Shown: positions 36,734 to 45,733 of the stretch, one piece after another
Numbering within the stretch: position 1 is the stretch's first letter
How the letters are laid out: each line of letters opens with the position of its first letter
Assembly (NCBI GenBank): GCA_001768565.1
Contig: MEOE01000006.1
Span: 1-64,000 of the forward strand
DNA length: 64,000 nucleotides
Origin: Bacteroidetes bacterium GWF2_33_16
GTDB taxonomy: Bacteria; Bacteroidota; Bacteroidia; Bacteroidales; UBA12077
Direction of reading: 5' to 3'
The notes under the pieces: model-generated
The model's database searches: none
Seen by the model: the letters and a program-made list of their open reading frames with translations, nothing else
What the model was told of the DNA's origin: nothing
Program-made: the position numbers and the translations under genes

Positions 36734-37617
36734 TACCTATTTAGTTTACGTTTGCGTTTCCAGCGGTTATGAGACCAAAGCCAATATTCAGGTTTTTCTT
36801 TGATTATTTCTTCAACCCAACGAATATATGTTTCTGTTATTTCAAATTCCTTGTATTCTAATGGGTTTTCTATTACTTTGTCTATAATCATCTTATACTT
36901 TCCTCTTTTAATTTTTTGAAGATAGGTAAAGATTAAAGGGGCATTAATTTTTTTTGCAATTTTTTCGGGGCCAAGAAAAATGGCTGATTCCTGGTTTAAA
37001 AATGGAGTCCAATAATTGCTGCTGGCTTTTGGTGGCCGTTGGTCTGCAATTAACCCAATCATTACATAATTTTTATCTTTGTCGTATTGCAGGATAGTTC
37101 TGAATGCATCATTCATTGATACAGGGATTGCACCAAATTTGGTTCGCATGTTGTAAAATTCTCTGTCGTAGTTTTTGTCGTTAAGGGGTTTGTAAATCCC
37201 TAAAACAGAATGTGGTGAAAGCAATGGCAGAGTGAAATAAATCTCCCAGTTGCAATAGTGCGCAGTTACTATGATAATATGTTTGTCTTGATTAAAAATG
37301 TTTGTAGCCAAAGCAATGCATGACTCAAAGTCTATCATTGTTTTGATTCGTTCCGGAGTCATCCTTATAAATGCAATATTCTCAATAAAAATATCACTTA
37401 AGTGATGATAGAATTTAATGGCAATTTGTTTTATTTCAATTTCAGATTTTTCTGGAAATGCGTTCCTTAGATTTTTAAAAACTGTTTTTTTTCTATATCC
37501 TAAAATGTAAAAAATAAATATATATACAATATCGGCTACTGCATACATAACAAAATTGGGTAGTCGGCTTAATAACCAACTAAGTATGCGAAAAAGGAAA
37601 AATCCAAATTGTTTCAT
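36733..37617 (-). CDS. LpxL/HtrB-type lipid A acyltransferase-like protein
   Basis: A 294-aa protein of the lysophospholipid/lipid A biosynthesis acyltransferase family. An N-terminal membrane-anchoring helix (about 5-35) is followed by TAHYCNWEIYFTLPLLSPH (about 117-135), in which His-x4-Glu is the expected catalytic HX4D/E motif. GLIADQRPPKASSNYWTPFLN (about 185-205) is also characteristic. It acylates lipid A or an analogous lipid at the inner membrane. Co-transcribed with the glycosyltransferase (overlapping stop/start) and downstream of the IMPase gene. Confidence 0.9.
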   Translation of the reverse strand: MKQFGFFLFRILSWLLSRLPNFVMYAVADIVYIFIFYILGYRKKTVFKNLRNAFPEKSEIEIKQIAIKFYHHLSDIFIENIAFIRMTPERIKTMIDFESCIALATNIFNQDKHIIIVTAHYCNWEIYFTLPLLSPHSVLGIYKPLNDKNYDREFYNMRTKFGAIPVSMNDAFRTILQYDKDKNYVMIGLIADQRPPKASSNYWTPFLNQESAIFLGPEKIAKKINAPLIFTYLQKIKRGKYKMIIDKVIENPLEYKEFEITETYIRWVEEIIKEKPEYWLWSHNRWKRKRKLNR

Positions 37618-37625
37618 TTTTTTGT

Positions 37626-38420
37626 TTATCTCTCCATAAATTGTTTGACAGAAACTAAAAACTCATCAAATACAAAATTATTACATGCTACAATTTCTTT
37701 TCCAAATATATAATTTTTTTCACCTTTAAAATCAGAAACCTTACCACCAGCTTGTTGAACTATAAATGCCCCAGCAGCAACATCCCATGGACTAAGGCTG
37801 TATTCATAAAATGCTTCAAATCGCCCACAGGCGACGTAAACAAGGTCGGTGGCGGCTGAACCTAACCGTCGAACACCATGAGAATTTACCATAAAAAACT
37901 CCAGTGATTCAAGAAAAGGTTTTATTCTTTTATAATCATAGTAGGGGAAACCTGTTGCAATCAGACTGCTTTTCAGGTCTTTTTTATCGGATACTTTTAT
38001 TATTTCACCATTTAAAAAGGCAGGACTATCATGCCATGCATAAAAACATTCATCAAGGCTAATTTCGTAGACAACACCCAAAATAATTTGATCATTTTCC
38101 ATTAATGCAATGCTAATGGCATAAGGTGGTAATCCATGAATAAAATTGGTGGTTCCATCTAGCGGGTCGATAATCCAATTATACTTTTCTCCTTTTTTTG
38201 TCGACGTATTTTCTTCAGCAATATAACCAGCTTCAGGAAGAATTTTACTTAAGCCATCAACAAGTTTTTGTTCAGCTGTTTTGTCAACATATGTAACGAA
38301 ATCATGAATGCCTTTAACTTCTATGTGTATATTTTTATTTGATGTGCGTTCGGTTTTAATAAATAACCCAACTTCTTTCGAAAGGCTGCAAACCTGATTG
38401 CAAATGTGTTCTAAATTCAT
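37626..38420 (-). CDS. Inositol monophosphatase family protein
   Basis: A 264-aa phosphatase with the metal-binding motif WIIDPLDGTTNFIHG (about 82-96), EEN at about 67 (metal ligand E) and SPWDVAAGAFIVQQAGG (about 205-221). Dephosphorylates inositol phosphate or a related sugar phosphate; SuhB-like roles are possible. First gene of a three-gene minus-strand cluster with LpxL-like and GT2 genes. Confidence 0.93.
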   Translation of the reverse strand: MNLEHICNQVCSLSKEVGLFIKTERTSNKNIHIEVKGIHDFVTYVDKTAEQKLVDGLSKILPEAGYIAEENTSTKKGEKYNWIIDPLDGTTNFIHGLPPYAISIALMENDQIILGVVYEISLDECFYAWHDSPAFLNGEIIKVSDKKDLKSSLIATGFPYYDYKRIKPFLESLEFFMVNSHGVRRLGSAATDLVYVACGRFEAFYEYSLSPWDVAAGAFIVQQAGGKVSDFKGEKNYIFGKEIVACNNFVFDEFLVSVKQFMER

Positions 38421-38678
38421 TTTATTTATTGTTTTATTATTTTATTATTATGTGTCTATGGTACTTAATTTATAAGGCTATTTTAGCTATAAATATTTCG
38501 TGCATAATAGCACTATTTTTTCTATTTAATGATATGTATAAATATTTTGTTCCTAATGGCACAAAACTTAATTTCTTACTAATTAATGGATAAATCTGTC
38601 AGGTATTAGGTATTTGTAACAAATATAATGGTTTTTCAATAAGTCCATTTAAGGATGAAATTTAATTCGTTTTAATAA

Positions 38679-39989
38679 TTACATGAATATAATTTCCATA
38701 TTTCCCGAAGGAGCAATTGATATTAATTTTACCTTTTTTATTTGACCAATCAGCGATTTATCATATTTTGTCTCAACTTTTATATAATTTTCTGTAAATC
38801 CAAAAATATTTCCGTCTTTATTCGAAGATTCAAATAGTACTTTTGCGTAAGTATTTATATGCAGGTTATAAAAATCTTCATGCTTTTTATTTGCTAACTC
38901 ATGCACAACTTTGCTTCGCACAGTTATTACACTTTTAAGAACTTTATTATCCATTAAAGCTGATTTTGTATTTCTTCTTTCTGAATAAGAAAATACATGA
39001 TAGAAAGAAACTGGCAAATGCTCCAAAAAACTATAGGTTTCTTTAAATAGATCATCTGTTTCACCAGGAAAACCAACAATTACATCGACACCAATAAAAG
39101 CATTAGGCATTAATTTCTTTATAGTCAATATTCGTGATTCAAAAAGCTCCCTGTTATAACGGCGCTGCATCTTTGCAAGAATCGTATTGCATCCCGACTG
39201 CAGTGGTATATGAAAATGATGTAATATCTTTTCTGATTTGGAAACGTGTTCAATAATTTCATCTGTTAATAAATTTGGTTCAATAGATGAAATGCGAATA
39301 CGCTCAATACCTTCAACTTTTTCTAGATTTTTAACTAGCTCGAAAAATGATTCCCCAGTTGATTTTCCAAAATCCCCGATATTTACTCCAGATAGAATAA
39401 TTTCTTTGATACCTGTAGCTGCAATTTTTTGAGCTTCCTCAATAAGTTCCTGAATGCTTTTATTTCTACTTTTGCCTCTTGCCATTGGTATTGTGCAATA
39501 AGAACATGAATAATCGCAGCCATCCTGAACTTTTAAGAATGATCGTGTTCTATCGGCTTCTGAGTGCGATGAATCAAAGGTTTCTACTTTCTCAATTTCG
39601 CAGGAGTATATAAGTGGTTGCCTATTTTTATCTAATTCGTTAAGATGTTCAATAATATTAAATTTTTCCTGTGTTCCTAAAACCAGGTCGACACCAAGGT
39701 TCGAAGCAATTTCTTCTGGATTAAGTTGTGCATAACAACCAACCACTGCTATAAATGCATTTGGTGATTGATTTTTAATTTTGTGTACAATTTGTCTACA
39801 CTTTTTATCGGCCTGATCAGTAACTGAGCATGTATTTATTACATAAAAATCGGCATTCGAATTAAAATTAACTACTTCGAAACCTTCATCTTTAAATCTT
39901 CTTGAAATGGTTGATGTTTCAGAAAAGTTAAGTTTGCAACCCAAGGTATGAAAAGCAACACGGTTTATATTATTATTTGGTATACTCAT
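38679..39989 (-). CDS. mtaB: tRNA t6A37 methylthiotransferase MtaB
   Basis: About 436 aa. I chose the ATG at 39989 (MSIPNNN) because the upstream alternative at 40013 would sit in the predicted -7 box. N-terminal UPF0004 domain with Cys residues (FHTLGCKLNFSE, CSVTDQADKKCRQ, VVGCYAQLNPE), radical SAM CDYSCSYCTIPMARG (about 155-169) and a TRAM domain at the C-terminus. Converts t6A to ms2t6A at position 37 of certain tRNAs. The length and motifs distinguish MtaB from MiaB and RimO. Confidence 0.93.
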   Translation of the reverse strand: MSIPNNNINRVAFHTLGCKLNFSETSTISRRFKDEGFEVVNFNSNADFYVINTCSVTDQADKKCRQIVHKIKNQSPNAFIAVVGCYAQLNPEEIASNLGVDLVLGTQEKFNIIEHLNELDKNRQPLIYSCEIEKVETFDSSHSEADRTRSFLKVQDGCDYSCSYCTIPMARGKSRNKSIQELIEEAQKIAATGIKEIILSGVNIGDFGKSTGESFFELVKNLEKVEGIERIRISSIEPNLLTDEIIEHVSKSEKILHHFHIPLQSGCNTILAKMQRRYNRELFESRILTIKKLMPNAFIGVDVIVGFPGETDDLFKETYSFLEHLPVSFYHVFSYSERRNTKSALMDNKVLKSVITVRSKVVHELANKKHEDFYNLHINTYAKVLFESSNKDGNIFGFTENYIKVETKYDKSLIGQIKKVKLISIAPSGNMEIIFM

Positions 39990-40010
39990 CTGCAGTAAAA
40001 CATAAAACTG

Positions 40011-40018
40011 CAAATTTA
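40011..40018 (-). promoter_or_regulatory. Candidate -7 element of mtaB
   Basis: TAAATTTG on the minus strand, about 22 bp upstream of the chosen ATG and overlapping the alternative start at 40013. No clear -33 TTG. Confidence 0.4.
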
Positions 40019-40020
40019 TG

Positions 40021-40929
40021 TTATTTTATTAATGAATTACCATTCCGACGATAGTCAAAATATATTTGCTTTACAATACCATCGGCAATACCAAATTTTG
40101 GAACAATAATTTCCTGAGTACCCGACCATTTAATAATTTTAAATAATAAGTCGGATGCAGGAACAATAACATCAGCTCTATCGGGATTTAACCCAAGAAT
40201 TTTTATCCTGTCGTTATAACTATATGATTTAATTAGGTCTGAAACAGTTTTTAATGTTTTTACTGGCAAAGGTTTTCCTTCTTTTTTCCCGGATATTTTT
40301 AAAAGTTTGTTTATGTTTCCCCCAGAACCAATTAGCTCAATATTTTTGTATTTATTTTTAATCTCATTCAGGAATTTCTTAAGAGAGCTAAATTCGCTCA
40401 TTTTGTAAGTTTCATTTAACAAACGTATAGTTCCTATATTAAATGAATGCGATGCAACAATTGCGGAGCCAGAGAAAAGCGTAATTTCTGTACTTCCACC
40501 ACCAATATCTACATACATATAGGAGTGTTTTGTATCTAACGACTCATCAATTCTATTATTAAAGATTATTTCGGCTTCAGTTTTTCCATCAATTATTTCG
40601 ATAGTTATGCCAGATTCTTTTTTAATTTTTTTTATAACCTTGGCGCCATTTTCTGCTTCGCGCATTGCTGATGTGGCGCAGGCTCTGTATCTTACAACAT
40701 CTTGCACTTTCATGAGATTGTAAAATGCAATCATTGTTTGAGTTAATTTCTCAATACTTTTATCACTGATTTTTCCATTCGAAAAAACATCGGTTCCCAA
40801 ACGTACTGGTACGCGAATAATTGAAGACTTCTTGAAAATTACTTCTTTGTCGTCTTCAATAACATTTGTAAATAGCAACCTTACTGCATTTGTACCAATA
40901 TCAATCGCTGCGAATTTTAATAATTTCAA
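40021..40929 (-). CDS. Ppx/GppA-family phosphatase
   Basis: The 302-aa protein has the ASKHA fold phosphate-binding motifs FAAIDIGTNAVRLLF (about 6-20) and YMYVDIGGGSTEITLFS (about 136-152). The enzyme hydrolyses polyphosphate or pppGpp; this short form lacks the C-terminal HD domain, as usual in this phylum. No sequence feature distinguishes the two activities. On the minus strand between mtaB and sixA. Confidence 0.9.
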   Translation of the reverse strand: MKLLKFAAIDIGTNAVRLLFTNVIEDDKEVIFKKSSIIRVPVRLGTDVFSNGKISDKSIEKLTQTMIAFYNLMKVQDVVRYRACATSAMREAENGAKVIKKIKKESGITIEIIDGKTEAEIIFNNRIDESLDTKHSYMYVDIGGGSTEITLFSGSAIVASHSFNIGTIRLLNETYKMSEFSSLKKFLNEIKNKYKNIELIGSGGNINKLLKISGKKEGKPLPVKTLKTVSDLIKSYSYNDRIKILGLNPDRADVIVPASDLLFKIIKWSGTQEIIVPKFGIADGIVKQIYFDYRRNGNSLIK

Positions 40930-40942
40930 AATCTAGGTTTTA

Positions 40943-41440
40943 TTATTTCTTTGGATGATTAAAAAGATATTCAGTTGGTTTTATTTTTATTATATCACTC
41001 CACGTATTGGTTTCAAATTTTAGTGCAACTAAACCCGATGTTGGGATTTCGTCTATTTTATCTTGTAAAAAGTAATTGGCTAAGTCAGTAAATGACGGAT
41101 TATGACCAAATAGCAATAATGAGTTAATTGTTTTATCAGTTTTCATGATTATTTCAAGGCATCTATCAATGGATGACATATATAAATCATCATTTACATT
41201 TATTGCATTCAATGGATATTTTAAAACACGGGCAAAGATCATTGCTGTGTGCAAAGCTCTGATTGCAGAACTGGAAATAATAAGTTGAGGTATTTCTTTT
41301 TTCTGCATCAGCATGGATGCCATTTTATAGCTGTCGTTCACACCGCGTTCCTTTAAAGGTCTTTCGTAGTCGGGCACATTCGTAAAATCCTGGTTCGATT
41401 TTCCGTGCCGTACAATGTATAAATGCTTATAAGCTGTCAT
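40943..41440 (-). CDS. SixA-like histidine phosphatase
   Basis: The preferred start at 41440 gives 165 aa (MTAYKHLYIVRHGKSN), with an upstream alternative ATG at 41482 that would overlap the DUF559 gene. The catalytic RHG motif is at the N-terminus and the second catalytic His is in LLFGHNPSFTDL (about 110). SixA dephosphorylates phosphohistidine in phospho-relays or the PTSNtr in other bacteria; its target here is unknown. ppx follows on the same strand. Confidence 0.88.
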   Translation of the reverse strand: MTAYKHLYIVRHGKSNQDFTNVPDYERPLKERGVNDSYKMASMLMQKKEIPQLIISSSAIRALHTAMIFARVLKYPLNAINVNDDLYMSSIDRCLEIIMKTDKTINSLLLFGHNPSFTDLANYFLQDKIDEIPTSGLVALKFETNTWSDIIKIKPTEYLFNHPKK

Positions 41441-41450
41441 AACAAAATGT

Positions 41451-41810
41451 TTAATTAAACTCAGATTTAATTCTTTTAACAACCATCGTCAAGTTATCAA
41501 ATATTTCTTTATTCTCAAACCTAAGTACTTTAATTCCCATTAAAGCTAAATGAGAATCTCTTTCTTTATCTTTTTCAATTCCCTCCTGGGTATAGTGTTG
41601 ATGTCCATCTAATTCTATGACTAATTTTTCGGCAGGGCAATAAAAATCAGCAATATAATGTCCTTTGCTGTGTTGTCTTCTGAATTTTCTTCCGTTAAGG
41701 TTTTTATCTATTAATATATTCCATAGAACCCTCTCCGCGTCTGTCATATTATTTCTTAAATACTGACGAGTCTCCTTTAAATATTTTAGATTAAAAATTT
41801 TTGTGGTCAT
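41451..41810 (-). CDS. DUF559 endonuclease-fold protein
   Basis: A 119-aa protein of the DUF559 (Vsr/restriction-like) fold: MTDAERVLWNILIDKNLNGRKFRRQHSKGHYIADFYCPAEKLVIELDG covers about residues 22-69, with the PD-(D/E)xK-like elements YIADFYC (D about 54), VIELDG (E/D about 66-68). Predicted to cut or bind DNA; biological role unknown. It lies between phoH and the SixA gene, with a short inverted-repeat element directly upstream, a pattern consistent with a mobile passenger. Not an obvious restriction system. Confidence 0.8.
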   Translation of the reverse strand: MTTKIFNLKYLKETRQYLRNNMTDAERVLWNILIDKNLNGRKFRRQHSKGHYIADFYCPAEKLVIELDGHQHYTQEGIEKDKERDSHLALMGIKVLRFENKEIFDNLTMVVKRIKSEFN

Positions 41811-41821
41811 TTTGTTTTTTT

Positions 41822-41908
41822 GACCCCCAGCCCCCTTAACAAGGGGGTGAAACAGGGCATATTTGATTTGTAATAGAGTTAAAGCCCCTTTTTAAGGGGT
41901 TGGGGTTA
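41822..41908. repeat. Inverted-repeat element upstream of the DUF559 gene
   Basis: An outer inverted pair: GACCCCCAGCCCCCTT at 41822-41837 and AAGGGGTTGGGGTTA at 41894-41908. Each arm contains its own hairpin (CCCCCTT/AAGGGGG at 41831-41847 and CCCCTT/AAGGGG at 41885-41899). The GC-rich sequence contrasts with its AT-rich surroundings. It is a REP/MITE-like repeat, non-coding. Confidence 0.6.
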
Positions 41909-41912
41909 ATAA

Positions 41913-43235
41913 CTATAATAAATTACTAGCCAACTCTGCCAGATAACTTCTTTCTCCTTTTACAAGATTTACATGGGCAAAAATATCTTGTCCTTTCATT
42001 CGGTCAGCTAAATAGCTTAATCCATTTGATTTCATATCCAGGTAAGGAGAATCAATCTGATGAATATCACCTGTAAATACCATTTTAGTTCCTTCGCCAG
42101 CACGTGTAATAATAGTTTTTATTTCGTGAGGAGTAAGGTTTTGAGCCTCATCAACAATAAAGAAGGAGTTTGATAAGCTTCGACCTCTGATATAAGCCAA
42201 TGGGCTTAATACTAATTTCTCAGCTTTTAGCATTTCTTCAATCTGCATATACTCCTTGCTTTGTGCTTTAAACTGATTTTTAATTACTGATAAGTTATCG
42301 AATAAAGGTTGCATATAAGGAAGGATTTTTTCTTTTACATCGCCTGGCAAGAAACCCATATCTCTGTTTGCTAATGGAACAATTGGCCGAGCAAGTAATA
42401 TTTGGTTAAATTTCTTTTCCTGATGAAGAGCTGATGCCAATGCTAATAATGTTTTTCCTGTTCCTGCTTTTCCTGTTAAGGCAATGAGCTGAATTTCTGG
42501 TCTGTTAAGCGCGTCAATCGAAAATGTTTGTTCTGCATTTCTTGGTTCAATGCCATAAGTCCTATGTTTCTCAACCCGTTCCATTAATTTGGTAATAGGA
42601 TTGTAATGTGCCAGAGCAGATGATTTTTGTCCCTTTAAAATGTAGTATTGATGTGGTTTTGGTTTAAGTTTAAACTCAGTAATTGAAATACCATCATGTA
42701 ATTCGTAGAATTTTGAAATAAGTGCATCGTCAATACTATCGACTGTTTCAATATCCTTATGTATTTGTTCTAAATCGGCAACCTTATCAGTGGTATAATC
42801 TTGCGCCATAATTCCCAGCGACTTAGCTTTCATACGCAAGTTTATATCTTTACTAACCAAAATAACCTGTTGAGGTTTTTTCTTCTCACTAACATGTTCA
42901 GCAATTGCCAAAATTCTGTGATCTGGAGTAGGTTCAGGGAAAGATGCTTTTAATTGATCAGAAAATGGTTTTCCTGTTTCAATAGATAATTTACCCAAAC
43001 CCTTGCCTAATTCTTTTCCTCCATTAAATAAGGTGTCACCTGAAAGTTTATCAAGCTCACGTGTAAACTCACGGGCATGAAAGTTTATAAGGTCATTGCC
43101 TTTTTTTAAGTAATCAAGCTCTTCTAATACCACAATTGGTAAGACAATATCGTTTTCCTGAAAATTATATAGACATGTATAATCGTGCAAAATAACATTG
43201 GTATCGATTACAAAGATTTTTTTATTCTTTTTCAT
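41913..43235 (-). CDS. phoH: PIN-PhoH family ATPase/ribonuclease
   Basis: The 440-aa protein has an N-terminal PIN nuclease domain (FVIDTNVILHD, about 8-18, and further Asp residues such as VSKDINL near 133) fused to a C-terminal PhoH ATPase with Walker A LTGKAGTGKTLLALA (about 253-267) and Walker B FFIVDEAQNLTPHE (about 355-368). PhoH2-type proteins couple RNA unwinding to cleavage. The gene is monocistronic; the DUF559 gene follows across an inverted-repeat spacer. Confidence 0.92.
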   Translation of the reverse strand: MKKNKKIFVIDTNVILHDYTCLYNFQENDIVLPIVVLEELDYLKKGNDLINFHAREFTRELDKLSGDTLFNGGKELGKGLGKLSIETGKPFSDQLKASFPEPTPDHRILAIAEHVSEKKKPQQVILVSKDINLRMKAKSLGIMAQDYTTDKVADLEQIHKDIETVDSIDDALISKFYELHDGISITEFKLKPKPHQYYILKGQKSSALAHYNPITKLMERVEKHRTYGIEPRNAEQTFSIDALNRPEIQLIALTGKAGTGKTLLALASALHQEKKFNQILLARPIVPLANRDMGFLPGDVKEKILPYMQPLFDNLSVIKNQFKAQSKEYMQIEEMLKAEKLVLSPLAYIRGRSLSNSFFIVDEAQNLTPHEIKTIITRAGEGTKMVFTGDIHQIDSPYLDMKSNGLSYLADRMKGQDIFAHVNLVKGERSYLAELASNLL

Positions 43236-43332
43236 TTGGTTATTTTTTGAGTAATTACATATATAACTTAAATTTCGTACTAATTTAACGAATTATTCTT
43301 TTAATCATTATTAAACTATTATTAATTTAATT

Positions 43333-43842
43333 ATGGAAATTCTTGAAGGAATCATAACTCGAAGAAGCATAAGAAAATACACCAATCAAAAAGTAAATAG
43401 CGATCAGGTGCAGACGCTTATTAAGGCAGGAATGTATGCTCCGTCGGCACAAAACCAACAACCATGGCACTTTATAGTGATTACCGACCAGGTTATTTTA
43501 GCTAAGATTGCTACTATTCATCCTTATGCAAAGATGTTAACCGAAGCACCATTAGGTATTATGGTTTGTGGCGACGAAACACTTGAACTTAGCACTGGAT
43601 ATTGGGTGGTTGATTGCTCAGCTGCTACCCAAAATATTTTATTGGCAGCACATGGTCTGGGTCTTGGTGCTGTTTGGTTAGGGTTGCATCCACGAGAAGA
43701 AAGAAAACAGGCAATTAGGGATTTGTTTAAACTGCCCAAACACATTCAGCCACTTTCCCTTATTTCTATTGGATATCCCAATGAACATAAACATACACCC
43801 GATCGATTTAAGCCCGAAAGAATACATTATAACATATGGTAA
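43333..43842 (+). CDS. Nitroreductase family flavoprotein
   Basis: A 169-aa FMN-binding nitroreductase fold: ITRRSIRKYTNQKV (about 8-21), the flavin-binding PSAQNQQPWHFIVI (about 37-50), and the C-terminal GLGAVWLGLHPREERKQAIRDLF. Reduces nitro or other substrates using NAD(P)H; the physiological substrate is not known. It begins after the minus-strand phoH and is the first gene of a plus-strand run with folC. Confidence 0.9.
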   Translation: MEILEGIITRRSIRKYTNQKVNSDQVQTLIKAGMYAPSAQNQQPWHFIVITDQVILAKIATIHPYAKMLTEAPLGIMVCGDETLELSTGYWVVDCSAATQNILLAAHGLGLGAVWLGLHPREERKQAIRDLFKLPKHIQPLSLISIGYPNEHKHTPDRFKPERIHYNIW

Positions 43843-43884
43843 TTTGCATTGATTTATGTTATTTTGCCAAAAGTTGTAAATAAC

Positions 43885-45174
43885 ATGAATTATAAAGAAA
43901 CACTTGATTGGCTTTTTAGTCATTTGCCAATGTATCAGCGTATTGGGCAGGCAGCATATAAAGCCGATTTGATAAATACTATTGTGTTGGATAAATATTT
44001 TAATTATCCACACAGGCAGTTTAAAAGTATACATATTGCCGGCACCAATGGCAAAGGATCGGTTTCGCATGTGTTAGCCTCGGTTCTGCAAGTTGCAGGG
44101 TACAAAGTAGGACTTTATACATCTCCACACTTAAAAGATTTTAGAGAACGTATAAAAATTAATGGACAAATGATTCCTGAATCGAATGTGATTGATTTTG
44201 TATCAAATCACAGGAAGATATTTGAAGATATTAAACCATCTTTTTTTGAAATGACAGTAGCTATGGCATTTGATTATTTTGCCCAAAGTAAAGTTGATGT
44301 TGCAATAGTTGAAGTGGGTATGGGTGGTCGACTTGATTCTACAAATATAATTACACCCAATTTATCTGTTATTACAAATATCGGTTACGATCATACAGTT
44401 TTTTTAGGCGATACGCTTGAGAAAATAGCCGGAGAAAAAGCAGGAATCATTAAATCAGGAATTCCTGTGGTTATTGGCGAAACGCAATCCGAAACAGAAC
44501 AAGTATTTATAAAAACTGCAACAGAAAAAGGCTCCAGAATTGAATTTGCTGATCAATATTACAAAACAGAATACTCAATGCAAACCATTGCCGGTAAGCA
44601 ATCTTTTAATATTTCATTAAACGATAAAATTGTATATGCCGATCTTCAAATTGATTTGTTGGGAATATATCAGCGAAAAAATATTATCACTGTTTTGCGA
44701 TCGATTGATTTATTAAATGAGAAAGATTACCAAATTGATTTTGAGTCAATATATAAAGGGATTTCAAATGCATCAAAAAGTACAGGTTTGTTTGGTCGAT
44801 GGCAGATAATAAATCAAAATCCATTAATTGTTTGTGATACAGGACATAATTTCGAAGGTTTGAGTTATGTGGTTGATCAGATAAAAAATACACCATATAA
44901 GAATTTGCATATGGTTTTTGGAGTTGTTGATGATAAAAACGTTGATAAAGTAATGGATATACTTCCAAAAGATGCTATGTATTACTTTACAAGAGCTTCT
45001 ATACCCAGGGCTCTTAATCAAGATTTATTAAAACAAAAAGCAATAAAGTATGGTTTGAGAGGCGAATCTTATCCTAAAGTTTCTATTGCAATCGAAAATG
45101 CAAAAAAAAATGCAGGAGTTAATGATTTGATTTTCATTGGCGGAAGTACATTTGTGGTGGCTGATGCAATATGA
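43885..45174 (+). CDS. folC: Bifunctional folylpolyglutamate/dihydrofolate synthase
   Basis: The 429-aa FolC starts at the ATG at 43885 (an in-frame TTG at 43849 would overlap nothing but adds a weak N-terminus). Mur-ligase-like P-loop IHIAGTNGKGSVSHVLASVL (about 43-62) followed by GLYTSPHLKDFRERI, VEVGMGGRLDSTN (about 140-152) and VCDTGHNFEG (about 310). It attaches glutamate to dihydropteroate/folates. It is followed by the tRNA-Val gene. Confidence 0.93.
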   Translation: MNYKETLDWLFSHLPMYQRIGQAAYKADLINTIVLDKYFNYPHRQFKSIHIAGTNGKGSVSHVLASVLQVAGYKVGLYTSPHLKDFRERIKINGQMIPESNVIDFVSNHRKIFEDIKPSFFEMTVAMAFDYFAQSKVDVAIVEVGMGGRLDSTNIITPNLSVITNIGYDHTVFLGDTLEKIAGEKAGIIKSGIPVVIGETQSETEQVFIKTATEKGSRIEFADQYYKTEYSMQTIAGKQSFNISLNDKIVYADLQIDLLGIYQRKNIITVLRSIDLLNEKDYQIDFESIYKGISNASKSTGLFGRWQIINQNPLIVCDTGHNFEGLSYVVDQIKNTPYKNLHMVFGVVDDKNVDKVMDILPKDAMYYFTRASIPRALNQDLLKQKAIKYGLRGESYPKVSIAIENAKKNAGVNDLIFIGGSTFVVADAI

Positions 45175-45200
45175 TTTTTTAAAAAATTTGAAATAAATTT

Positions 45201-45229
45201 TTGCAGATTAAAAAAGAGCATTATATTTG
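45201..45229 (+). promoter_or_regulatory. tRNA-Val promoter
   Basis: TTG at 45201-45203 and TATATTTG at 45222-45229, separated by 18 bp, are a strong Bacteroidota-type promoter. The predicted start near 45236 gives a leader of about 29 nt before the tRNA. Confidence 0.75.
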
Positions 45230-45264
45230 CAACACTTTTAAAGAAAATAATTCTTACATATTTT

Positions 45265-45339
45265 GGGAGATTAGCTCAGCTGGTTCAGAGCACCTGCCTT
45301 ACAAGCAGGGGGTCACTGGTTCGAACCCAGTATCTCCCA
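45265..45339 (+). tRNA. tRNA-Val (anticodon UAC)
   Basis: A 75-nt cloverleaf: acceptor GGGAGAT/ATCTCCC, D arm containing AGCTCAGCTGGTTCAGAGC, anticodon arm CCTGC-CTTACAA-GCAGG (anticodon TAC) and T arm CTGG-TTCGAAC-CCAG. Discriminator A at 45339; CCA is not encoded. Followed by a Rho-independent terminator and then the GIY-YIG gene. Confidence 0.93.
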
Positions 45340-45345
45340 CAAACG

Positions 45346-45699
<354 letters not shown>

Positions 45700-45705
45700 C
45701 AAACG

Positions 45706-45733
45706 AAGCAGTCAATAAATGACTGCTTTTTTT
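45706..45733 (+). terminator. Second copy of the tRNA-Val terminator
   Basis: The same stem-loop as at 45346 with a T-run one base shorter. It is part of the second repeat unit. Confidence 0.8.

Noticed and set aside
41451-41810. DUF559 gene as part of a restriction or phage-defence system
   Set aside because: No methylase, helicase or other defence gene is nearby; neighbours are housekeeping genes.
43849-43884. TTG start for folC that would add 12 residues
   Set aside because: The ATG at 43885 gives the usual FolC N-terminus (MNYKETLDWLF) and the added segment has no family similarity.
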